Below, piece after piece: positions 16,653 to 26,384 of a stretch of DNA of 64,000 bases. Positions within the stretch are counted from its first letter, which is position 1. Every line of letters begins with the position of its first letter. The stretch covers positions 1,058,586-1,122,585 of the forward strand of contig NZ_FIZX01000002.1 in the NCBI RefSeq assembly GCF_900055185.1. The letters run 5' to 3'. Source of the stretch: Grimontia celer (GTDB taxonomy: Bacteria > Pseudomonadota > Gammaproteobacteria > Enterobacterales > Vibrionaceae). The position numbers and the translations under genes are program-made. The notes under the pieces were generated by a model. The model saw only the letters and a list, made by a program, of their open reading frames with translations. It was not told the origin of the DNA and did no database searches.

Positions 16653-18203
16653 TTATTGAAGCGCCACGTTCTGAGTGTCAATAAGGTCATCGCTATCAAC
16701 AAGCTTGCGGAACACCTCAAAAGGTACTGGATCTCCGAAATAGGAACCTTGCAACATCTCAACGCCCGACTTGATGAGATAGTCTGCTTGCACTTTGGTT
16801 TCGATGCCTTCCGCCACCACATGAAGTTTTGACTCACGTGCAAAAGCGAGGATTGAATCAAGAATGGTGTTTTTAAAGTCTTCCAAACCGATCCCGTCAA
16901 CGAACATACGGTCAATCTTAATGGTGTCGATATTCAGGACATGAAGATAAGAAAAAGCGCCGTATCCAGTCCCGCAGTCGTCGAGCTTGATAGAGATACC
17001 TCTATCCGTTAGCGCTTCGATACATACGGCCGCTTTGTTCAAGTCACCAAATTTAGTGCGCTCTGTGATTTCAAGGGACAACAAGTGCGGATCTAAGCCT
17101 GCCTCCTCCATCTTGGTTAAGATTTTGTCTGCAGTATCAAATTTTTCGAGATAACTTGGAGAGACATTCACGCTGACGAAGAATCCCTGCGGGACACTGA
17201 TATCGTTCATATGCGCTAAAACGTTATCTATCAGCTGATCAGTAATCCGGTCAATGGAGCCATTTTGCTCGGCGAGCGGGATGAAGGTGTCCGGCGGAAT
17301 ATATTCTCCGTGACTCGCCTGCCAACGAACCAACACTTCCGCTCCCACAATTTTATAGCCACTTCCGTCTGGCATAACGATGGGTTGATAAAACGGTTTA
17401 AGCGCGTTGGATTCAATAGCTTCATTTAATAAGCCAGTGAGACCTTTACGCTCTGATTGGTTGAGCTCTACCCCAACCGCGACTAATACGCCGAATAACG
17501 TCACTAAAGCTGAAAACAAAATGACTAGATCCCCGACAAGGTACTCAACCCCGTCCTCATTAATGTACAAGCTGACATTGATGTCACCATCAAGCTCTCC
17601 GCTATGAACCTGGCGATATGGCAAATCATTTCGCTGGTAAAGGGATATTTCCTTCCCATTCACCTTCACCACCATGTAAAGGCACTGCTCGCAGTTGGAA
17701 AGGAAATTGCGCGGCTGTTGAAATATGAAGCGGAGCAAGCCTTGCTCATTGCGAAGGCGCATCTCTTCAAACTGGTGGTCACTCAGAATCAACGAGACTT
17801 TGTTGAACACAATTTCGTCTTCCGGTGCAAAAGTGACCATTTCGCGACCGGCCTTATCACTATTGTAAATCGAGCAAGATCGACCGCTAGGTAGATGAAG
17901 GTCGACGTATTCAATGAAAAGGTTTTCGTTTTTTACCTCACTCATCAACTCAACATCATCAATGTCACACTGATAAAGCAGGTTTGCTTCGAGTACGCGC
18001 ATCTGCTCAAAACTCTGGCGATAGAGTTCAGAGTAGAGCTGTGAGAGCACTGAAACGTCTTCCTTTATCTTTTTCTTAACCAGCCAGTTAGAAACGGCAA
18101 ACTGAGAAAAGTAAGCAAAAAGAACAGAAACAAAAATAATTGATAGCGCTTTAATGTGTTTTCTGAGCCAATCCACCGCGGCTCCTGTTGAATCCCAAAT
18201 CAT
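16653..18203 (-). CDS. CSS-motif EAL-domain c-di-GMP phosphodiesterase
   Basis: I use the ATG at 18203; a TTG at 18230 would add nine residues. Membrane segment near residues 18-38, periplasmic CSS-motif domain with conserved cysteines (RSCSIYN among them) whose disulfide state governs activity in E. coli PdeB/C-type enzymes, a second membrane segment near 220-240, then a cytosolic EAL domain. The catalytic set is complete: EVLVRW, NVSPSYL, EITERT, DDCGTGYG, KIDR and AEGIET. It should cleave c-di-GMP to pGpG under control of envelope redox. It is divergent from another EAL protein across 486 bases. Confidence 0.9.
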   Translation of the reverse strand: MIWDSTGAAVDWLRKHIKALSIIFVSVLFAYFSQFAVSNWLVKKKIKEDVSVLSQLYSELYRQSFEQMRVLEANLLYQCDIDDVELMSEVKNENLFIEYVDLHLPSGRSCSIYNSDKAGREMVTFAPEDEIVFNKVSLILSDHQFEEMRLRNEQGLLRFIFQQPRNFLSNCEQCLYMVVKVNGKEISLYQRNDLPYRQVHSGELDGDINVSLYINEDGVEYLVGDLVILFSALVTLFGVLVAVGVELNQSERKGLTGLLNEAIESNALKPFYQPIVMPDGSGYKIVGAEVLVRWQASHGEYIPPDTFIPLAEQNGSIDRITDQLIDNVLAHMNDISVPQGFFVSVNVSPSYLEKFDTADKILTKMEEAGLDPHLLSLEITERTKFGDLNKAAVCIEALTDRGISIKLDDCGTGYGAFSYLHVLNIDTIKIDRMFVDGIGLEDFKNTILDSILAFARESKLHVVAEGIETKVQADYLIKSGVEMLQGSYFGDPVPFEVFRKLVDSDDLIDTQNVALQ

Positions 18204-18689
18204 TGCTTCTAAGGATAGGACAAATAGCAATGCGATCTTTGTAAAAATACGAGACTAATTCAAAATTAATCTCATCCCCTTGAATAGCGCCTACGATGCA
18301 TCGTTTTGTTAGACAAACTATGAATTAATCCCTATTTTTCAGAAATAAAGCGGTTTCATGGCGTTTAATTCCACTGTTTAGATGATTGTGGTGGAATTCT
18401 CCATATCAACCGTCTTCAGCAGAAATCCCCCAGTAACCTTACTTTTTCTCCATTCTTCGACACTTTCACAAAGCTAAAGACATGACTCGCATTGACTAGG
18501 CGAGATCTCGCGTTTTAATGTCGACAACATTTTTCATTTTTGAGACGTAAAAAATTTCATTTTTCAAAGTATTTGAAACGACGCCGAGGTTTTGAATTTC
18601 TGGGATTTTTGTTCCAATCAGCGTTGCGATCTGGCGCATATGTCATAGACTTTTTTAAGAGACACATGACTCATATATAAGGTTTGAAT
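18204..18689. other. Intergenic region between two divergent c-di-GMP genes
   Basis: 486 bases, AT-rich, with promoters for both flanking genes expected but not pinned down. The only clear structure is an 8-bp perfect inverted repeat, AATTCCAC (18367-18374) and GTGGAATT (18391-18398), 16 bases apart, which could be an operator. No open frame with a credible ribosome-binding site was seen. Confidence 0.5.
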
Positions 18690-20936
18690 TTGCCGTCAAT
18701 ACCGCCTCTTTCTGAGAACATCACCACCGCCGATTCCAATGCCCCAAGATTTTTATCACTGTTGGGCATCGTCGTGGTGTGCGTGGTTATCCTGATTTCG
18801 ACTTTTACACTTTATAAAAGTGCCCTATCCCGACAGATAGATCTCCAAAACCAAATGTTAAGTGTGGAAGTAAACCGCGTTCAGAGAGCGATTGAAGTTA
18901 ACTTGCAAAAAGAAGCCTATTTTCTTGTTTGGCTTGCCAATAACCTTCAGAACAAAGGCGAGATAAACGAAAACACCTGGCAAACAGCGACAACAGGGAT
19001 CGAGCGGACCTTTCCATTTTTCTCAGGCGTCTATTGGCAAGACCAAGACCAGAAGGTTCTGTACACCACGCCGGCATACTTTGTTCCTAAACCTATGGAA
19101 AGCGCATGGCAAATTGCTCCATCCGTTAGATTTACCAGCATCCCTGTGCTTTCCAAACTCTCTACTTCAGATGTAAGAGTCGCACCCAATGGCGCTATTT
19201 CTATCGAAATGCTTCACCCTGTTTTCTTCGATGGTCGGGTCGCTGGTTATTTGGGTGCCAGCTATAACATCAAACAAATGATTGAGGCCATTTCGGTCGA
19301 GTTTCTCCGCCCTGAACAACAACTGGTGCTAAGCGATGGCGTCTCTCCATTTATTGGAGAGTTACCCGACTTCAGCGGTGCCATGTTGAACACTGTGGAA
19401 CTCTCTTCACTCAATGGGCAATGGCAACTGACGGTTTGGCAGCGGCCTGAGTCTGATCAGGTGTACTTCTCTCTACCCATGCTGATTTTCCTTGCAGGAC
19501 TCGTGGTGACGATACTTGTTGCTATTTCGCTTTATCTCCTTGAAGTCAATATTATTGGTCGTCGCGCAGAGTCGAAAACAGTCTACAAATTGAAGAAAGA
19601 GATCATTCAACGTCGTGAAGTGGAAGCTCAGCTTCAATTCACGGCTAACCATGATCCTCAAACCCATTTACCTAACCGTTTTGCGCTACAAACCTATCTC
19701 GACCGTGCCCTATGCTCGGAACAGGACATCGTGCTCATGTGTCTATCTTTGGATAAGCTGCGTGAGATTAATGATATGTATGGCCATGTGGTTGCGGACC
19801 AGTTGGTGTTCGAGGCGGCTAAACGTTTCAAAACCGTCCTGCCACCGCACGCTATTCTTGCCAGAACGAGCCATGATCAATTTATGGTCGCTTGCGCGGG
19901 TATGTCTCAGTTAGAAGCAGAAATGCAGGCCAACCAGCTGCGCATGTGCCTGGAAGAAGAGTTCTACATTGAAGACAACGACATTCTTACCAGTTGTGCT
20001 ATTGGTATTGCCTACCGCTACAGTAATGACCTTCGCGCAGAAAATATGGTTCGCCATGCTGATACTGCCGCCAATAAAGCCCGAGCGCTGGGTAACCGGA
20101 AAGTCGTGGCCTACAACCAAACCATGCAGGATCAGCTTAATCACAAGAAAGAACTCGAACGCGCCATTCGCAAAGCAATAAACAACGACGAATTGGAGCT
20201 CTATTTTCAGCCTCAGGTCGATTTGCGCACGCGACAGATTGTTGGCGTTGAAGCACTGGTTAGATGGGAAGCGAAAAGTGGTGCCGCTATAAGTACAGAT
20301 ATCATTATCAAAACGGCAGAAGAAACCGGTTTAATGCAGCGACTGGGCCATTGGGTGGTGGATACCGCCCTCAAACACTACTCACACATGTTGGACGAGC
20401 GTTGCGCGCCCAAATGTATAGCTATCAATGTGTCTGGCCATGAGTTCCAGGACGGTTATCTGGCAGACTATGTCATTCGCTCCGTTACCCGTTACGACAT
20501 TCCGCCTTCGCGCGTTCAGATTGAGCTGACAGAGCAAGTCTTCATTGAGAATCTTGAGCGTAACCAACACATACTGAACAGACTAACGACCTCCGGTATC
20601 AGCTTGGCGATCGATGACTTTGGCACAGGCTATTCATCGCTTGCTTATCTTAAACACTTCCCGGTCAATACAGTTAAAATTGATCGCGGTTTCATCAAAG
20701 ATCTTCCACAGTCGAAAGATGACTTGGTGATATGTCAGGCCGTCGTCAGCATGGCAAACCTGTTGCAGCTAAAAGTGGTTGCGGAAGGCGTGGAAACGAT
20801 TGATCAACAAGAATTACTGCGAAACATCGGATGTAACTTCGCACAAGGCCATTATTACTATGCGCCGATGACTGCGGAGCAGTTGATGATGGAGCTTAAG
20901 AAACAAAGAGCCGGGCGTTTATACCCGGCTTCTTAA
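18690..20936 (+). CDS. Membrane sensor with degenerate GGDEF and intact EAL domain
   Basis: No ATG exists before residue 58; TTG 18690 has TAAGG seven bases upstream and is preferred over TTG 18684. Order: membrane segment (about 22-42), periplasmic CHASE-like sensor (about 60-265), second membrane segment (about 270-292), GGDEF-like domain (330-490), EAL domain (505-745). The GGDEF motif reads SHDQF, so cyclase activity is not expected; it may bind GTP as a regulatory domain. The EAL half keeps EALVRW, INVSGHEF, ELTEQ, DDFGTGYSS, KIDR and EGVET and should be an active c-di-GMP phosphodiesterase. Confidence 0.88.
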   Translation: MPSIPPLSENITTADSNAPRFLSLLGIVVVCVVILISTFTLYKSALSRQIDLQNQMLSVEVNRVQRAIEVNLQKEAYFLVWLANNLQNKGEINENTWQTATTGIERTFPFFSGVYWQDQDQKVLYTTPAYFVPKPMESAWQIAPSVRFTSIPVLSKLSTSDVRVAPNGAISIEMLHPVFFDGRVAGYLGASYNIKQMIEAISVEFLRPEQQLVLSDGVSPFIGELPDFSGAMLNTVELSSLNGQWQLTVWQRPESDQVYFSLPMLIFLAGLVVTILVAISLYLLEVNIIGRRAESKTVYKLKKEIIQRREVEAQLQFTANHDPQTHLPNRFALQTYLDRALCSEQDIVLMCLSLDKLREINDMYGHVVADQLVFEAAKRFKTVLPPHAILARTSHDQFMVACAGMSQLEAEMQANQLRMCLEEEFYIEDNDILTSCAIGIAYRYSNDLRAENMVRHADTAANKARALGNRKVVAYNQTMQDQLNHKKELERAIRKAINNDELELYFQPQVDLRTRQIVGVEALVRWEAKSGAAISTDIIIKTAEETGLMQRLGHWVVDTALKHYSHMLDERCAPKCIAINVSGHEFQDGYLADYVIRSVTRYDIPPSRVQIELTEQVFIENLERNQHILNRLTTSGISLAIDDFGTGYSSLAYLKHFPVNTVKIDRGFIKDLPQSKDDLVICQAVVSMANLLQLKVVAEGVETIDQQELLRNIGCNFAQGHYYYAPMTAEQLMMELKKQRAGRLYPAS

Positions 20937-20937
20937 T
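20908..20937 (+). terminator. Terminator-like hairpin overlapping the stop codon
   Basis: GAGCCGGG, 8-base loop, CCCGGCTTC, with the gene's TAA immediately after the stem and a short T-rich tract. The last six codons form part of the stem. Confidence 0.45.
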
Positions 20938-20971
20938 TGACATGATTATCGCAAATTGCAAAGCATTCTGG

Positions 20972-21520
20972 TTATGCGGCTGCAGTTTTCCAGACATCTG
21001 GTTGAATCGCGATGACCGAGTCCCCTACTGAGAACCAAATTTGTCCGTCTTCGATAGTCGCTTGAATCGCCATAGTGCGGCTACTTGCTGCCGCTGCTGC
21101 ATCCAGTACTTCATCAATAACGTTAATCACAGTCAGGTTCTTGAACGGAAACAGTTTGTTAAGCATGCTTGCCTTCCAGGCGCTCGCGGCATTGTCATCA
21201 TAGGTAAACAACACCACTTCTTTCGCCTGAGTACAGGCTTTCTTCAAGCGTTTTTCATCTGGTAAGCCAAGCTCTACCCAAAGTTCAATTTCATCGCTGT
21301 AGTTTTTGATCCAGAGCTCTGGCTCTGTATCTTCGCACAGTCCTTTTGTAAATTGCAGACGCTCATCGGCGTACATGGTCCATGCAAGCAGACGAAGCAT
21401 CATGCGCTGTTCAGTTTCTGACGGGTGCTGCGCCAGCGTTACTGAATGGTCGAGATAAACGCTTCTCGACATGTCAGCCACATTGATGGAGGCTTTATAC
21501 ACCGTTGCTTTAAGTGCCAT
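20972..21520 (-). CDS. yaeQ: YaeQ family protein
   Basis: 182 residues from ATG 21520 (MALKATVYK, as in E. coli YaeQ); the in-frame GTG at 21532 is less likely. Family blocks: SVYLDHSVTLAQHPSETEQR, WAWTMYADE-like LLAWTMYADERLQF, and EPELWIKNYSDEIELW. YaeQ has a PD-(D/E)XK nuclease-like fold of unknown function; E. coli YaeQ was found as a suppressor of RfaH loss. It starts 14 bases after the GIY-YIG gene and forms an operon with it and yceH. Confidence 0.92.
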   Translation of the reverse strand: MALKATVYKASINVADMSRSVYLDHSVTLAQHPSETEQRMMLRLLAWTMYADERLQFTKGLCEDTEPELWIKNYSDEIELWVELGLPDEKRLKKACTQAKEVVLFTYDDNAASAWKASMLNKLFPFKNLTVINVIDEVLDAAAAASSRTMAIQATIEDGQIWFSVGDSVIAIQPDVWKTAAA

Positions 21521-21533
21521 GGTTATACCCACT

Positions 21534-21845
21534 CTAAAATTTGTCGTTCAATAAGACCTGTATACGGCCCGGGTCTTTGCAAAGTTGTTCTTTTTCTCTT
21601 TTTGTCAGCCGCTTGATATACCACTCCAGCGACATCGCCTGTTGTTTCGTTCCCACCTCATACGACCAGGCTAGTGTAAGAGGCTGTTTGCCTCTTAAGT
21701 ACTTTGCAGTTTTCGTGCCGTTTTGCTGGTGCTCATCAAATCGACGCATGACATCAGTGGTAACACCACAATACAAAGAGTTATCGCGCGCACGAATGAG
21801 ATAGACGTGCCAAAGCGGCACGTCGTTGGAAGGAGTCAAAGTCAT
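21534..21845 (-). CDS. GIY-YIG nuclease domain protein (YhbQ-like)
   Basis: 103 residues forming a single small GIY-YIG domain: VYLI then YCGVT takes the place of GIY...YIG, followed by the Arg of MRRFDEH and the Glu of SLEWYIK, which are the expected catalytic positions. Stand-alone YhbQ/UPF0213 proteins have nuclease-like folds and unclear cellular roles. No strong ribosome-binding site precedes the ATG; it lies 14 bases after yceH and is likely cotranscribed. Confidence 0.88.
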   Translation of the reverse strand: MTLTPSNDVPLWHVYLIRARDNSLYCGVTTDVMRRFDEHQQNGTKTAKYLRGKQPLTLAWSYEVGTKQQAMSLEWYIKRLTKREKEQLCKDPGRIQVLLNDKF

Positions 21846-21859
21846 GACGTAAAGATGTG

Positions 21860-22498
21860 TTAGTCCTGATTATCCAGTAGTTGATTAACCAAGGCCTTCA
21901 ATTCAGCCACTTCAGCTTCTAGGGCTTCGACACGCTCAGCCAATCCGCTTTCTTGAGGTTCTGCAGAGAATGAAGGTGTGACTGTTTCTGCTGGCGCTTC
22001 AGTGCCGAATAGATGTGCATAACGGCTTTCACGCTTACCTGGCTCTCTTGGAAGCTGAGCAACATAGCCTTTTTCAATAAGACCGCTCAGCGCAGCTTCG
22101 ACCTGACTCATGTCGCTGAACTCGCAAAGGCGGTTTGTACGGGTACGTAGCTCACCCGGAGTTTGAGGACCGCGAAGAAGCATGACGCAAACAATGCCCT
22201 TTTCCTGCTCGGAAAACTGCAATGAACCGAATTCGGTGTTACAGAATCTGTGTTGGTATTTCGTCACACGACTACCAAAACCTTCTAGGTCACTAATCAG
22301 TCGTTTGGATTTTAGCGATTCCACTGCGTCCAACACTTCTGCTTCGCTTAGCGCATAAACAGGGTCACGATTACTTTTTTGGTTGGCTGCGGTGGTCAGG
22401 CTGTTGAGGGTCAGTGGATAGAGATCCGGCGTAGTGACTTCTTTTTCCAATAAACATCCAATCACTCGCGCTTCATAAGGGTTGAGTTCAATCGCCAT
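21860..22498 (-). CDS. yceH: YceH (DUF480) family protein
   Basis: 212 residues. [20 protein letters not shown] at the start and the [16 protein letters not shown] [13 protein letters not shown] block are diagnostic for DUF480. The fold is a pair of winged-helix domains; a C-terminal coiled coil ([23 protein letters not shown] region) is visible here. The function is not established. GAGG lies seven bases ahead of the ATG. First gene of the yceH, GIY-YIG, yaeQ operon. Confidence 0.92.
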   Translation of the reverse strand: MAIELNPYEARVIGCLLEKEVTTPDLYPLTLNSLTTAANQKSNRDPVYALSEAEVLDAVESLKSKRLISDLEGFGSRVTKYQHRFCNTEFGSLQFSEQEKGIVCVMLLRGPQTPGELRTRTNRLCEFSDMSQVEAALSGLIEKGYVAQLPREPGKRESRYAHLFGTEAPAETVTPSFSAEPQESGLAERVEALEAEVAELKALVNQLLDNQD

Positions 22499-22771
22499 GA
22501 GAATACCTCAGTTTAATCCTATGCAGCGGGTTATAGCAATCAACCGCTATCACGGCAACTGCACATATGACTATTTGCCAAATCAGCGTGGTAACTGCCG
22601 GAACTTTGGTCAATTTATGGAATGTCGGACTGCAATTCCGTCTTATAGGTGTGATTTTGGCTCAATGAAGAAAAATTTCTGTCACGTGATTTATCAGTTT
22701 TCATATAAGATCCGTCGAATTGTTATTTTTCGGCATGACTTTGTGTCGTTTTGGAGTATCAGGAGAAAGCC

Positions 22772-23182
22772 ATGGGTATGTTCGGAAAGAAGGCTGCATC
22801 GAACACTTGTCTGTCACTTATCGCAAAAGAATGCCGCGTTGTTGGTGAGTTTGATCTGGAAGGTGATATTCAGTTCGATGGCCAAGGTGAAGGCAGCATT
22901 GTCAATGCCCGTAATGTCGTTATTTCTTCTACCGGCCATTTTAAAGGCGACATTCGCGCAGAACATGTCACCATCAACGGCTATGTTGAAGGCACATGCG
23001 TTGCCCGCGAAGTGAACATCCTGAGCTCAGGCAAAATGAAAGGCCAAATTCAAAGTGAACAACTCACCATCGCCAAAGGTGGTTGCCTGATGGGTGAAAA
23101 CAAGCTGAAAGATGAGCCATCACTCAAAGTGGTGAACGAAGATAAAGGCACATCTGATAAAGCAGCTTCTGCATCCGCATAA
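22772..23182 (+). CDS. Bactofilin family cytoskeletal protein
   Basis: 137 residues from ATG 22772, chosen because AGGAG lies seven bases ahead; an upstream TTG in frame is inferior. The core, from about residue 20 to 110, is the bactofilin beta-helix with repeating hydrophobic/Gly turns (EFDLEGDIQFDGQGEG, then GHFKGDIRAEHVTINGYVEG, then SGKMKGQIQSEQLTI). N-terminal short tail (GMFGKKAAS) may contact membrane. Bactofilins polymerise without nucleotide and scaffold cell-shape or polar functions. No M23 peptidase gene is adjacent. Confidence 0.9.
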   Translation: MGMFGKKAASNTCLSLIAKECRVVGEFDLEGDIQFDGQGEGSIVNARNVVISSTGHFKGDIRAEHVTINGYVEGTCVAREVNILSSGKMKGQIQSEQLTIAKGGCLMGENKLKDEPSLKVVNEDKGTSDKAASASA

Positions 23183-23296
23183 CTTGCCAATCTGATGCAA
23201 TGATCAACAGTTGACTGCCCTATCCGCTTTCAACTGTTGACTTCACTCCCCAACATTATACGATCCGCGAAATTATGTAATTTCGGAAGTACGAAG

Positions 23297-23731
23297 ATGT
23301 CTGAACAAGCAAACCAAGCACAAGAAACTGTAAAGCTGGAAGATCTGTCTGCTGAACTGCAGCAAGTGATTAAATACGAACAAGTACCAGCTGAACTGTT
23401 CACCATGCTAGCTTCTATTCATGAAGCGTCTGAGAGTGTTGTTCGTGAAGCTTGGGATGCAATGCCAGCAAGTGCACAGAACATTCTGGATAACTTCGAG
23501 CAGTTCCATGCCCTGGTTAGCCTTAGCCAAAGCTACGCAGGCTTGGATTTCATGCAAGAAACTCAAGACATGAAGTTCGATGACATGGACGACGAGCAAA
23601 CTGCAGAATACAAAGCTGTTTTGTTGGATAAACTGCTGCACAACTGTGTGAAAGATCTGGTCAAGCAATTGAAGCAAGCTCGCCTAAAACCCGCTATGAA
23701 GCGCGAATTCCGCGAAATCTTCACTAAGTAA
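23297..23731 (+). CDS. Conserved hypothetical helical protein
   Basis: 144 residues from ATG 23297 (MSEQANQ); the open frame extends upstream without a better start. The product is acidic and predicted helical throughout, with no signal peptide, membrane segment or known motif (segments LEDLSAELQQVIKYEQVPAELF and KFDDMDDEQTAEYKAVLLDK). I do not recognise the family. It follows the bactofilin by 114 bases and ends at a strong terminator, so it might share the bactofilin transcript. Codon use looks native. Confidence 0.72.
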   Translation: MSEQANQAQETVKLEDLSAELQQVIKYEQVPAELFTMLASIHEASESVVREAWDAMPASAQNILDNFEQFHALVSLSQSYAGLDFMQETQDMKFDDMDDEQTAEYKAVLLDKLLHNCVKDLVKQLKQARLKPAMKREFREIFTK

Positions 23732-23751
23732 TTTGGGCGCAAGCGAGCAAG

Positions 23752-23782
23752 AAAAAAGAGGTGACGTTGTCACCTCTTTTTT
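23752..23782. terminator. Strong intrinsic terminator
   Basis: AAAAAAGAGGTGAC, loop GTT, GTCACCTCTTTTTT: a perfect long stem with both A and T tracts, ending the bactofilin region. Confidence 0.9.
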
Positions 23783-24087
23783 GTAACTGCAGGATATTGC
23801 AAGAAATGAAAGTTCGACACGCAACTAGGCACGAGCAATTTGCGCTTAAAGCCTGTTACCAGAAACCTGCGTCCTACCTCTCAATTCTCCCCCTGAATAT
23901 ATCCCAGACAAATTAATACAAACTGTAACAAGCGGAATCGATTCACAACTTTGTCACAAAAGAGCCACTTTTTACGACCTAATTCTCATTAATCGCGTGT
24001 AAGTCGCCATCCGATTTCATTTAGAACCTATAGTTGTAGGCTGTGCGAAAGCCAGCCTAAAAATCTACAGAACTACAGGGACGAAAA
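23783..24087. other. Upstream region of the 5'-nucleotidase gene
   Basis: 305 bases with no credible gene. It carries separated CTGTAACA (around 23925) and TTTGTCACAAA (around 23950) sequences that recall Pho-box halves, but they are not in the 11-bp tandem array PhoB needs, so I do not call a Pho box. GGGACG precedes the ATG at 24088. Confidence 0.4.
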
Positions 24088-25941
24088 ATGAAGAAAAGCC
24101 CACTAGCATTAGCTTTCTTGACAGCAGCAGTCGCAACAGGATGTGCTGTCGACAATTCGAACAATGCTCCGTTCGATCTCACTATCCTACACATTAACGA
24201 TCACCACTCTCATTTAGAGTCCTCTTCTCAAAAGCTGAAACTGGCAGGCAAATCTACGTATGCTGAAGTAGGCGGTTATCCAGCATTGGTTTCGGCACTG
24301 GATCAGCGTACCAACGCAAATGACAACGTATTGAAGCTTCACGCTGGTGATGCGATCTCAGGAACGCTTTACTACGCGCTCTTCAAAGGTGAAGCAGACG
24401 CAGCCATGATGAATCACGCGTGTTTTGATGCCTTTGCATTAGGAAACCACGAATTTGATGACGGAGATGCCGGTCTGGCACAGTTCCTTGATTGGTTAAA
24501 CGAAGGTAACTGTAACACTGAAGTATTGGCTGCAAACGTGATTCCTGAGCAAGGTGTTTCTGCTCTCGCCCAGAATTCCGCAAACGACTACTTCAAGCCT
24601 TACACTGTTAAGCAGTACGGTGGCCAAAAAATCGGTATTGTCGGTATCGATATCGCCAACAAAACGATGAATTCTTCGAACCCAGATGAATCGACTCAGT
24701 TCCTAGACGAAGTCGAGACGGCTCAGAAATACATTGATGAGTTGGTTTCTAAAGGCATTAACAACATCGTTTTGTTAACCCACTACCAGTACTCAAACGA
24801 CCTTCAACTTGCTGAAGCATTAACAGATGTCGACGTTATCATCGGTGGCGACTCACACACCCTGCTTGGTGATTTCGCGGATGTAGGCTTAAAAAGCGAT
24901 GGGCAATATCCAACGCTGATGAAAAACAAAGACGGCGACACTGTTTGTGTTGCTCAAGCTTGGCAATACACTCAAATTCTTGGCGAACTTTCAGTATCGT
25001 TTGATGGAAACGGCAAAGTGGCCTCATGTAACGGCACGCCACACCTTCTGATTGGTCAGGAGTTCAAACGTAAAGATGAAAATGGCAAGAAGCAGGTCCT
25101 GGTTGGCGCTGAACTTGCGGAAGTGATTGCAGATGTTAAAGCCCAACCTAACCTCGTACAGGTTAAACCGGATGAAGCAACAGCAGAAACACTTTCTGTA
25201 TTTAGCCAAAAACTGAACGTGCTAAAAGATTCGGAAATTGCTCAGTCTTCCGAGCTCCTGTGTTATGACCGTGTTCCAGGACAACAAAAACACAAGGGTG
25301 CAGATGGCTGTGATACCCAAACCAATCTGCACGGCTCTCAAGTCGCCGATCTCGTTGCACAAGCATTTCTTGCAGAAACAAAACGCGCTGACGTTGCTAT
25401 CCAAAACGGTGGTGGTGCGCGTGCAAATATCACGCAAGGTGCATTCACAGTGGCAGGCGCGACCAAAGTACTTCCGTTCAACAACACCATGGTTAACCTG
25501 ACCATGACGGGTGCTCAGGTGAAAAAAGTTATCAACGAAGCTGTTGATAAAGCTTACCTGGAATATGTAGACAACAGTGCTGAAGGTTCAGACGGCGCTT
25601 ACCCATACTCTGCCGGTATCCGTTACGATGTTGATTTCAACAAACCTGCTGGTCAGCGTGTTCACAACTTCGAAGTGAAGGCAAAAGGCGATGGTACTTG
25701 GTCCAAGCTAGCTGACGACCGTGAGCTTGTTGTCGTTACCAACAACTACATTGCAGGTGGTAAAGACGGCTACCTGACCTTCGGTGAAATTTCTGGTGAT
25801 AAATCCAAGTATGAAGATACGTTGAAGCTCTATACGGAAACCTTCATCGATTACGTTCGTGGCTTGACGGAAAGTGGTCAGAAAATTCAGCCAGTTTCTG
25901 AAGAAGATCGCAGCACCCAGACGTTTACACCAAAACGTTAA
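24088..25941 (+). CDS. 5'-nucleotidase / metallophosphatase lipoprotein (UshA/NutA-like)
   Basis: 617 residues. Lipoprotein signal with Cys19 (VATGC), so membrane anchored, unlike soluble E. coli UshA but like the Vibrio NutA enzymes. The metallophosphatase domain shows LHINDHHSHLE, HAGDAISG, GNHEFDDG, LTHYQYSND and GGDSHTLLG, the full two-metal set. The C-terminal substrate domain shows NGGGARANITQGAF and LPFNNTMVNLTM. It should hydrolyse extracellular nucleotides to nucleosides and phosphate in the periplasm or at the surface. Monocistronic, with terminators on both sides. Confidence 0.93.
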   Translation: MKKSPLALAFLTAAVATGCAVDNSNNAPFDLTILHINDHHSHLESSSQKLKLAGKSTYAEVGGYPALVSALDQRTNANDNVLKLHAGDAISGTLYYALFKGEADAAMMNHACFDAFALGNHEFDDGDAGLAQFLDWLNEGNCNTEVLAANVIPEQGVSALAQNSANDYFKPYTVKQYGGQKIGIVGIDIANKTMNSSNPDESTQFLDEVETAQKYIDELVSKGINNIVLLTHYQYSNDLQLAEALTDVDVIIGGDSHTLLGDFADVGLKSDGQYPTLMKNKDGDTVCVAQAWQYTQILGELSVSFDGNGKVASCNGTPHLLIGQEFKRKDENGKKQVLVGAELAEVIADVKAQPNLVQVKPDEATAETLSVFSQKLNVLKDSEIAQSSELLCYDRVPGQQKHKGADGCDTQTNLHGSQVADLVAQAFLAETKRADVAIQNGGGARANITQGAFTVAGATKVLPFNNTMVNLTMTGAQVKKVINEAVDKAYLEYVDNSAEGSDGAYPYSAGIRYDVDFNKPAGQRVHNFEVKAKGDGTWSKLADDRELVVVTNNYIAGGKDGYLTFGEISGDKSKYEDTLKLYTETFIDYVRGLTESGQKIQPVSEEDRSTQTFTPKR

Positions 25942-25960
25942 TGACTTAGCAACCAAAACT

Positions 25961-25994
25961 AAAAGAGGCCAAGTGAATCACTTGGCCTCTTTTT
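25961..25994. terminator. Bidirectional intrinsic terminator
   Basis: AAAAGAGGCCAAGTG, loop AAT, CACTTGGCCTCTTTTT, between the convergent nucleotidase and parvulin genes. Confidence 0.9.
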
Positions 25995-26034
25995 ATGTTC
26001 TAAAAACTGAAACTTTAAAAGCAAATCGCTCTTT

Positions 26035-26313
26035 TTAGGTCCGGTAAAGCACTTTTACCACATGCCAGCCGAAGCGGGTTTTCACAATATGCGGCGTCAG
26101 CACTTCAGCGTTAAAACACACTTTGTCGAACTGAGGCACCATTTGACCGCGTTTAAATTCGCCTAGATCTCCACCCTTCTTACCAGACGGGCAGGTAGAA
26201 TATTTCTTTGCCAACGTTTGAAACTTTGCGCCTTTCTTTAATTGGCTAACAATATCTTCTGCCTGGTTTTGGTGCTTCACCAAAATGTGGAGTGCGTGTG
26301 CTGTGCTGGCCAT
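26035..26313 (-). CDS. ppiC: Parvulin-type peptidyl-prolyl isomerase C
   Basis: 92 residues, the size of a stand-alone parvulin. Motifs: [38 protein letters not shown] and the closing [11 protein letters not shown] with the conserved His. No signal peptide, so cytoplasmic. It catalyses cis-trans isomerisation of peptidyl-prolyl bonds. Confidence 0.94.
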   Translation of the reverse strand: MASTAHALHILVKHQNQAEDIVSQLKKGAKFQTLAKKYSTCPSGKKGGDLGEFKRGQMVPQFDKVCFNAEVLTPHIVKTRFGWHVVKVLYRT

Positions 26314-26384
26314 GCATGTGCCCTTTTACTGCCGTTCTTTCATTGGCCGCGGATTATATCTCCGAGACCGCTACCATTCCACAT

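Noticed and set aside
22482-23015. 177-codon frame overlapping the bactofilin gene
   Set aside because: Shadow frame; the bactofilin frame has the clear family sequence and a good ribosome-binding site.
23920-23965. Pho box ahead of the 5'-nucleotidase gene
   Set aside because: Two CTGTNACA-like halves exist but in wrong spacing and orientation for PhoB.
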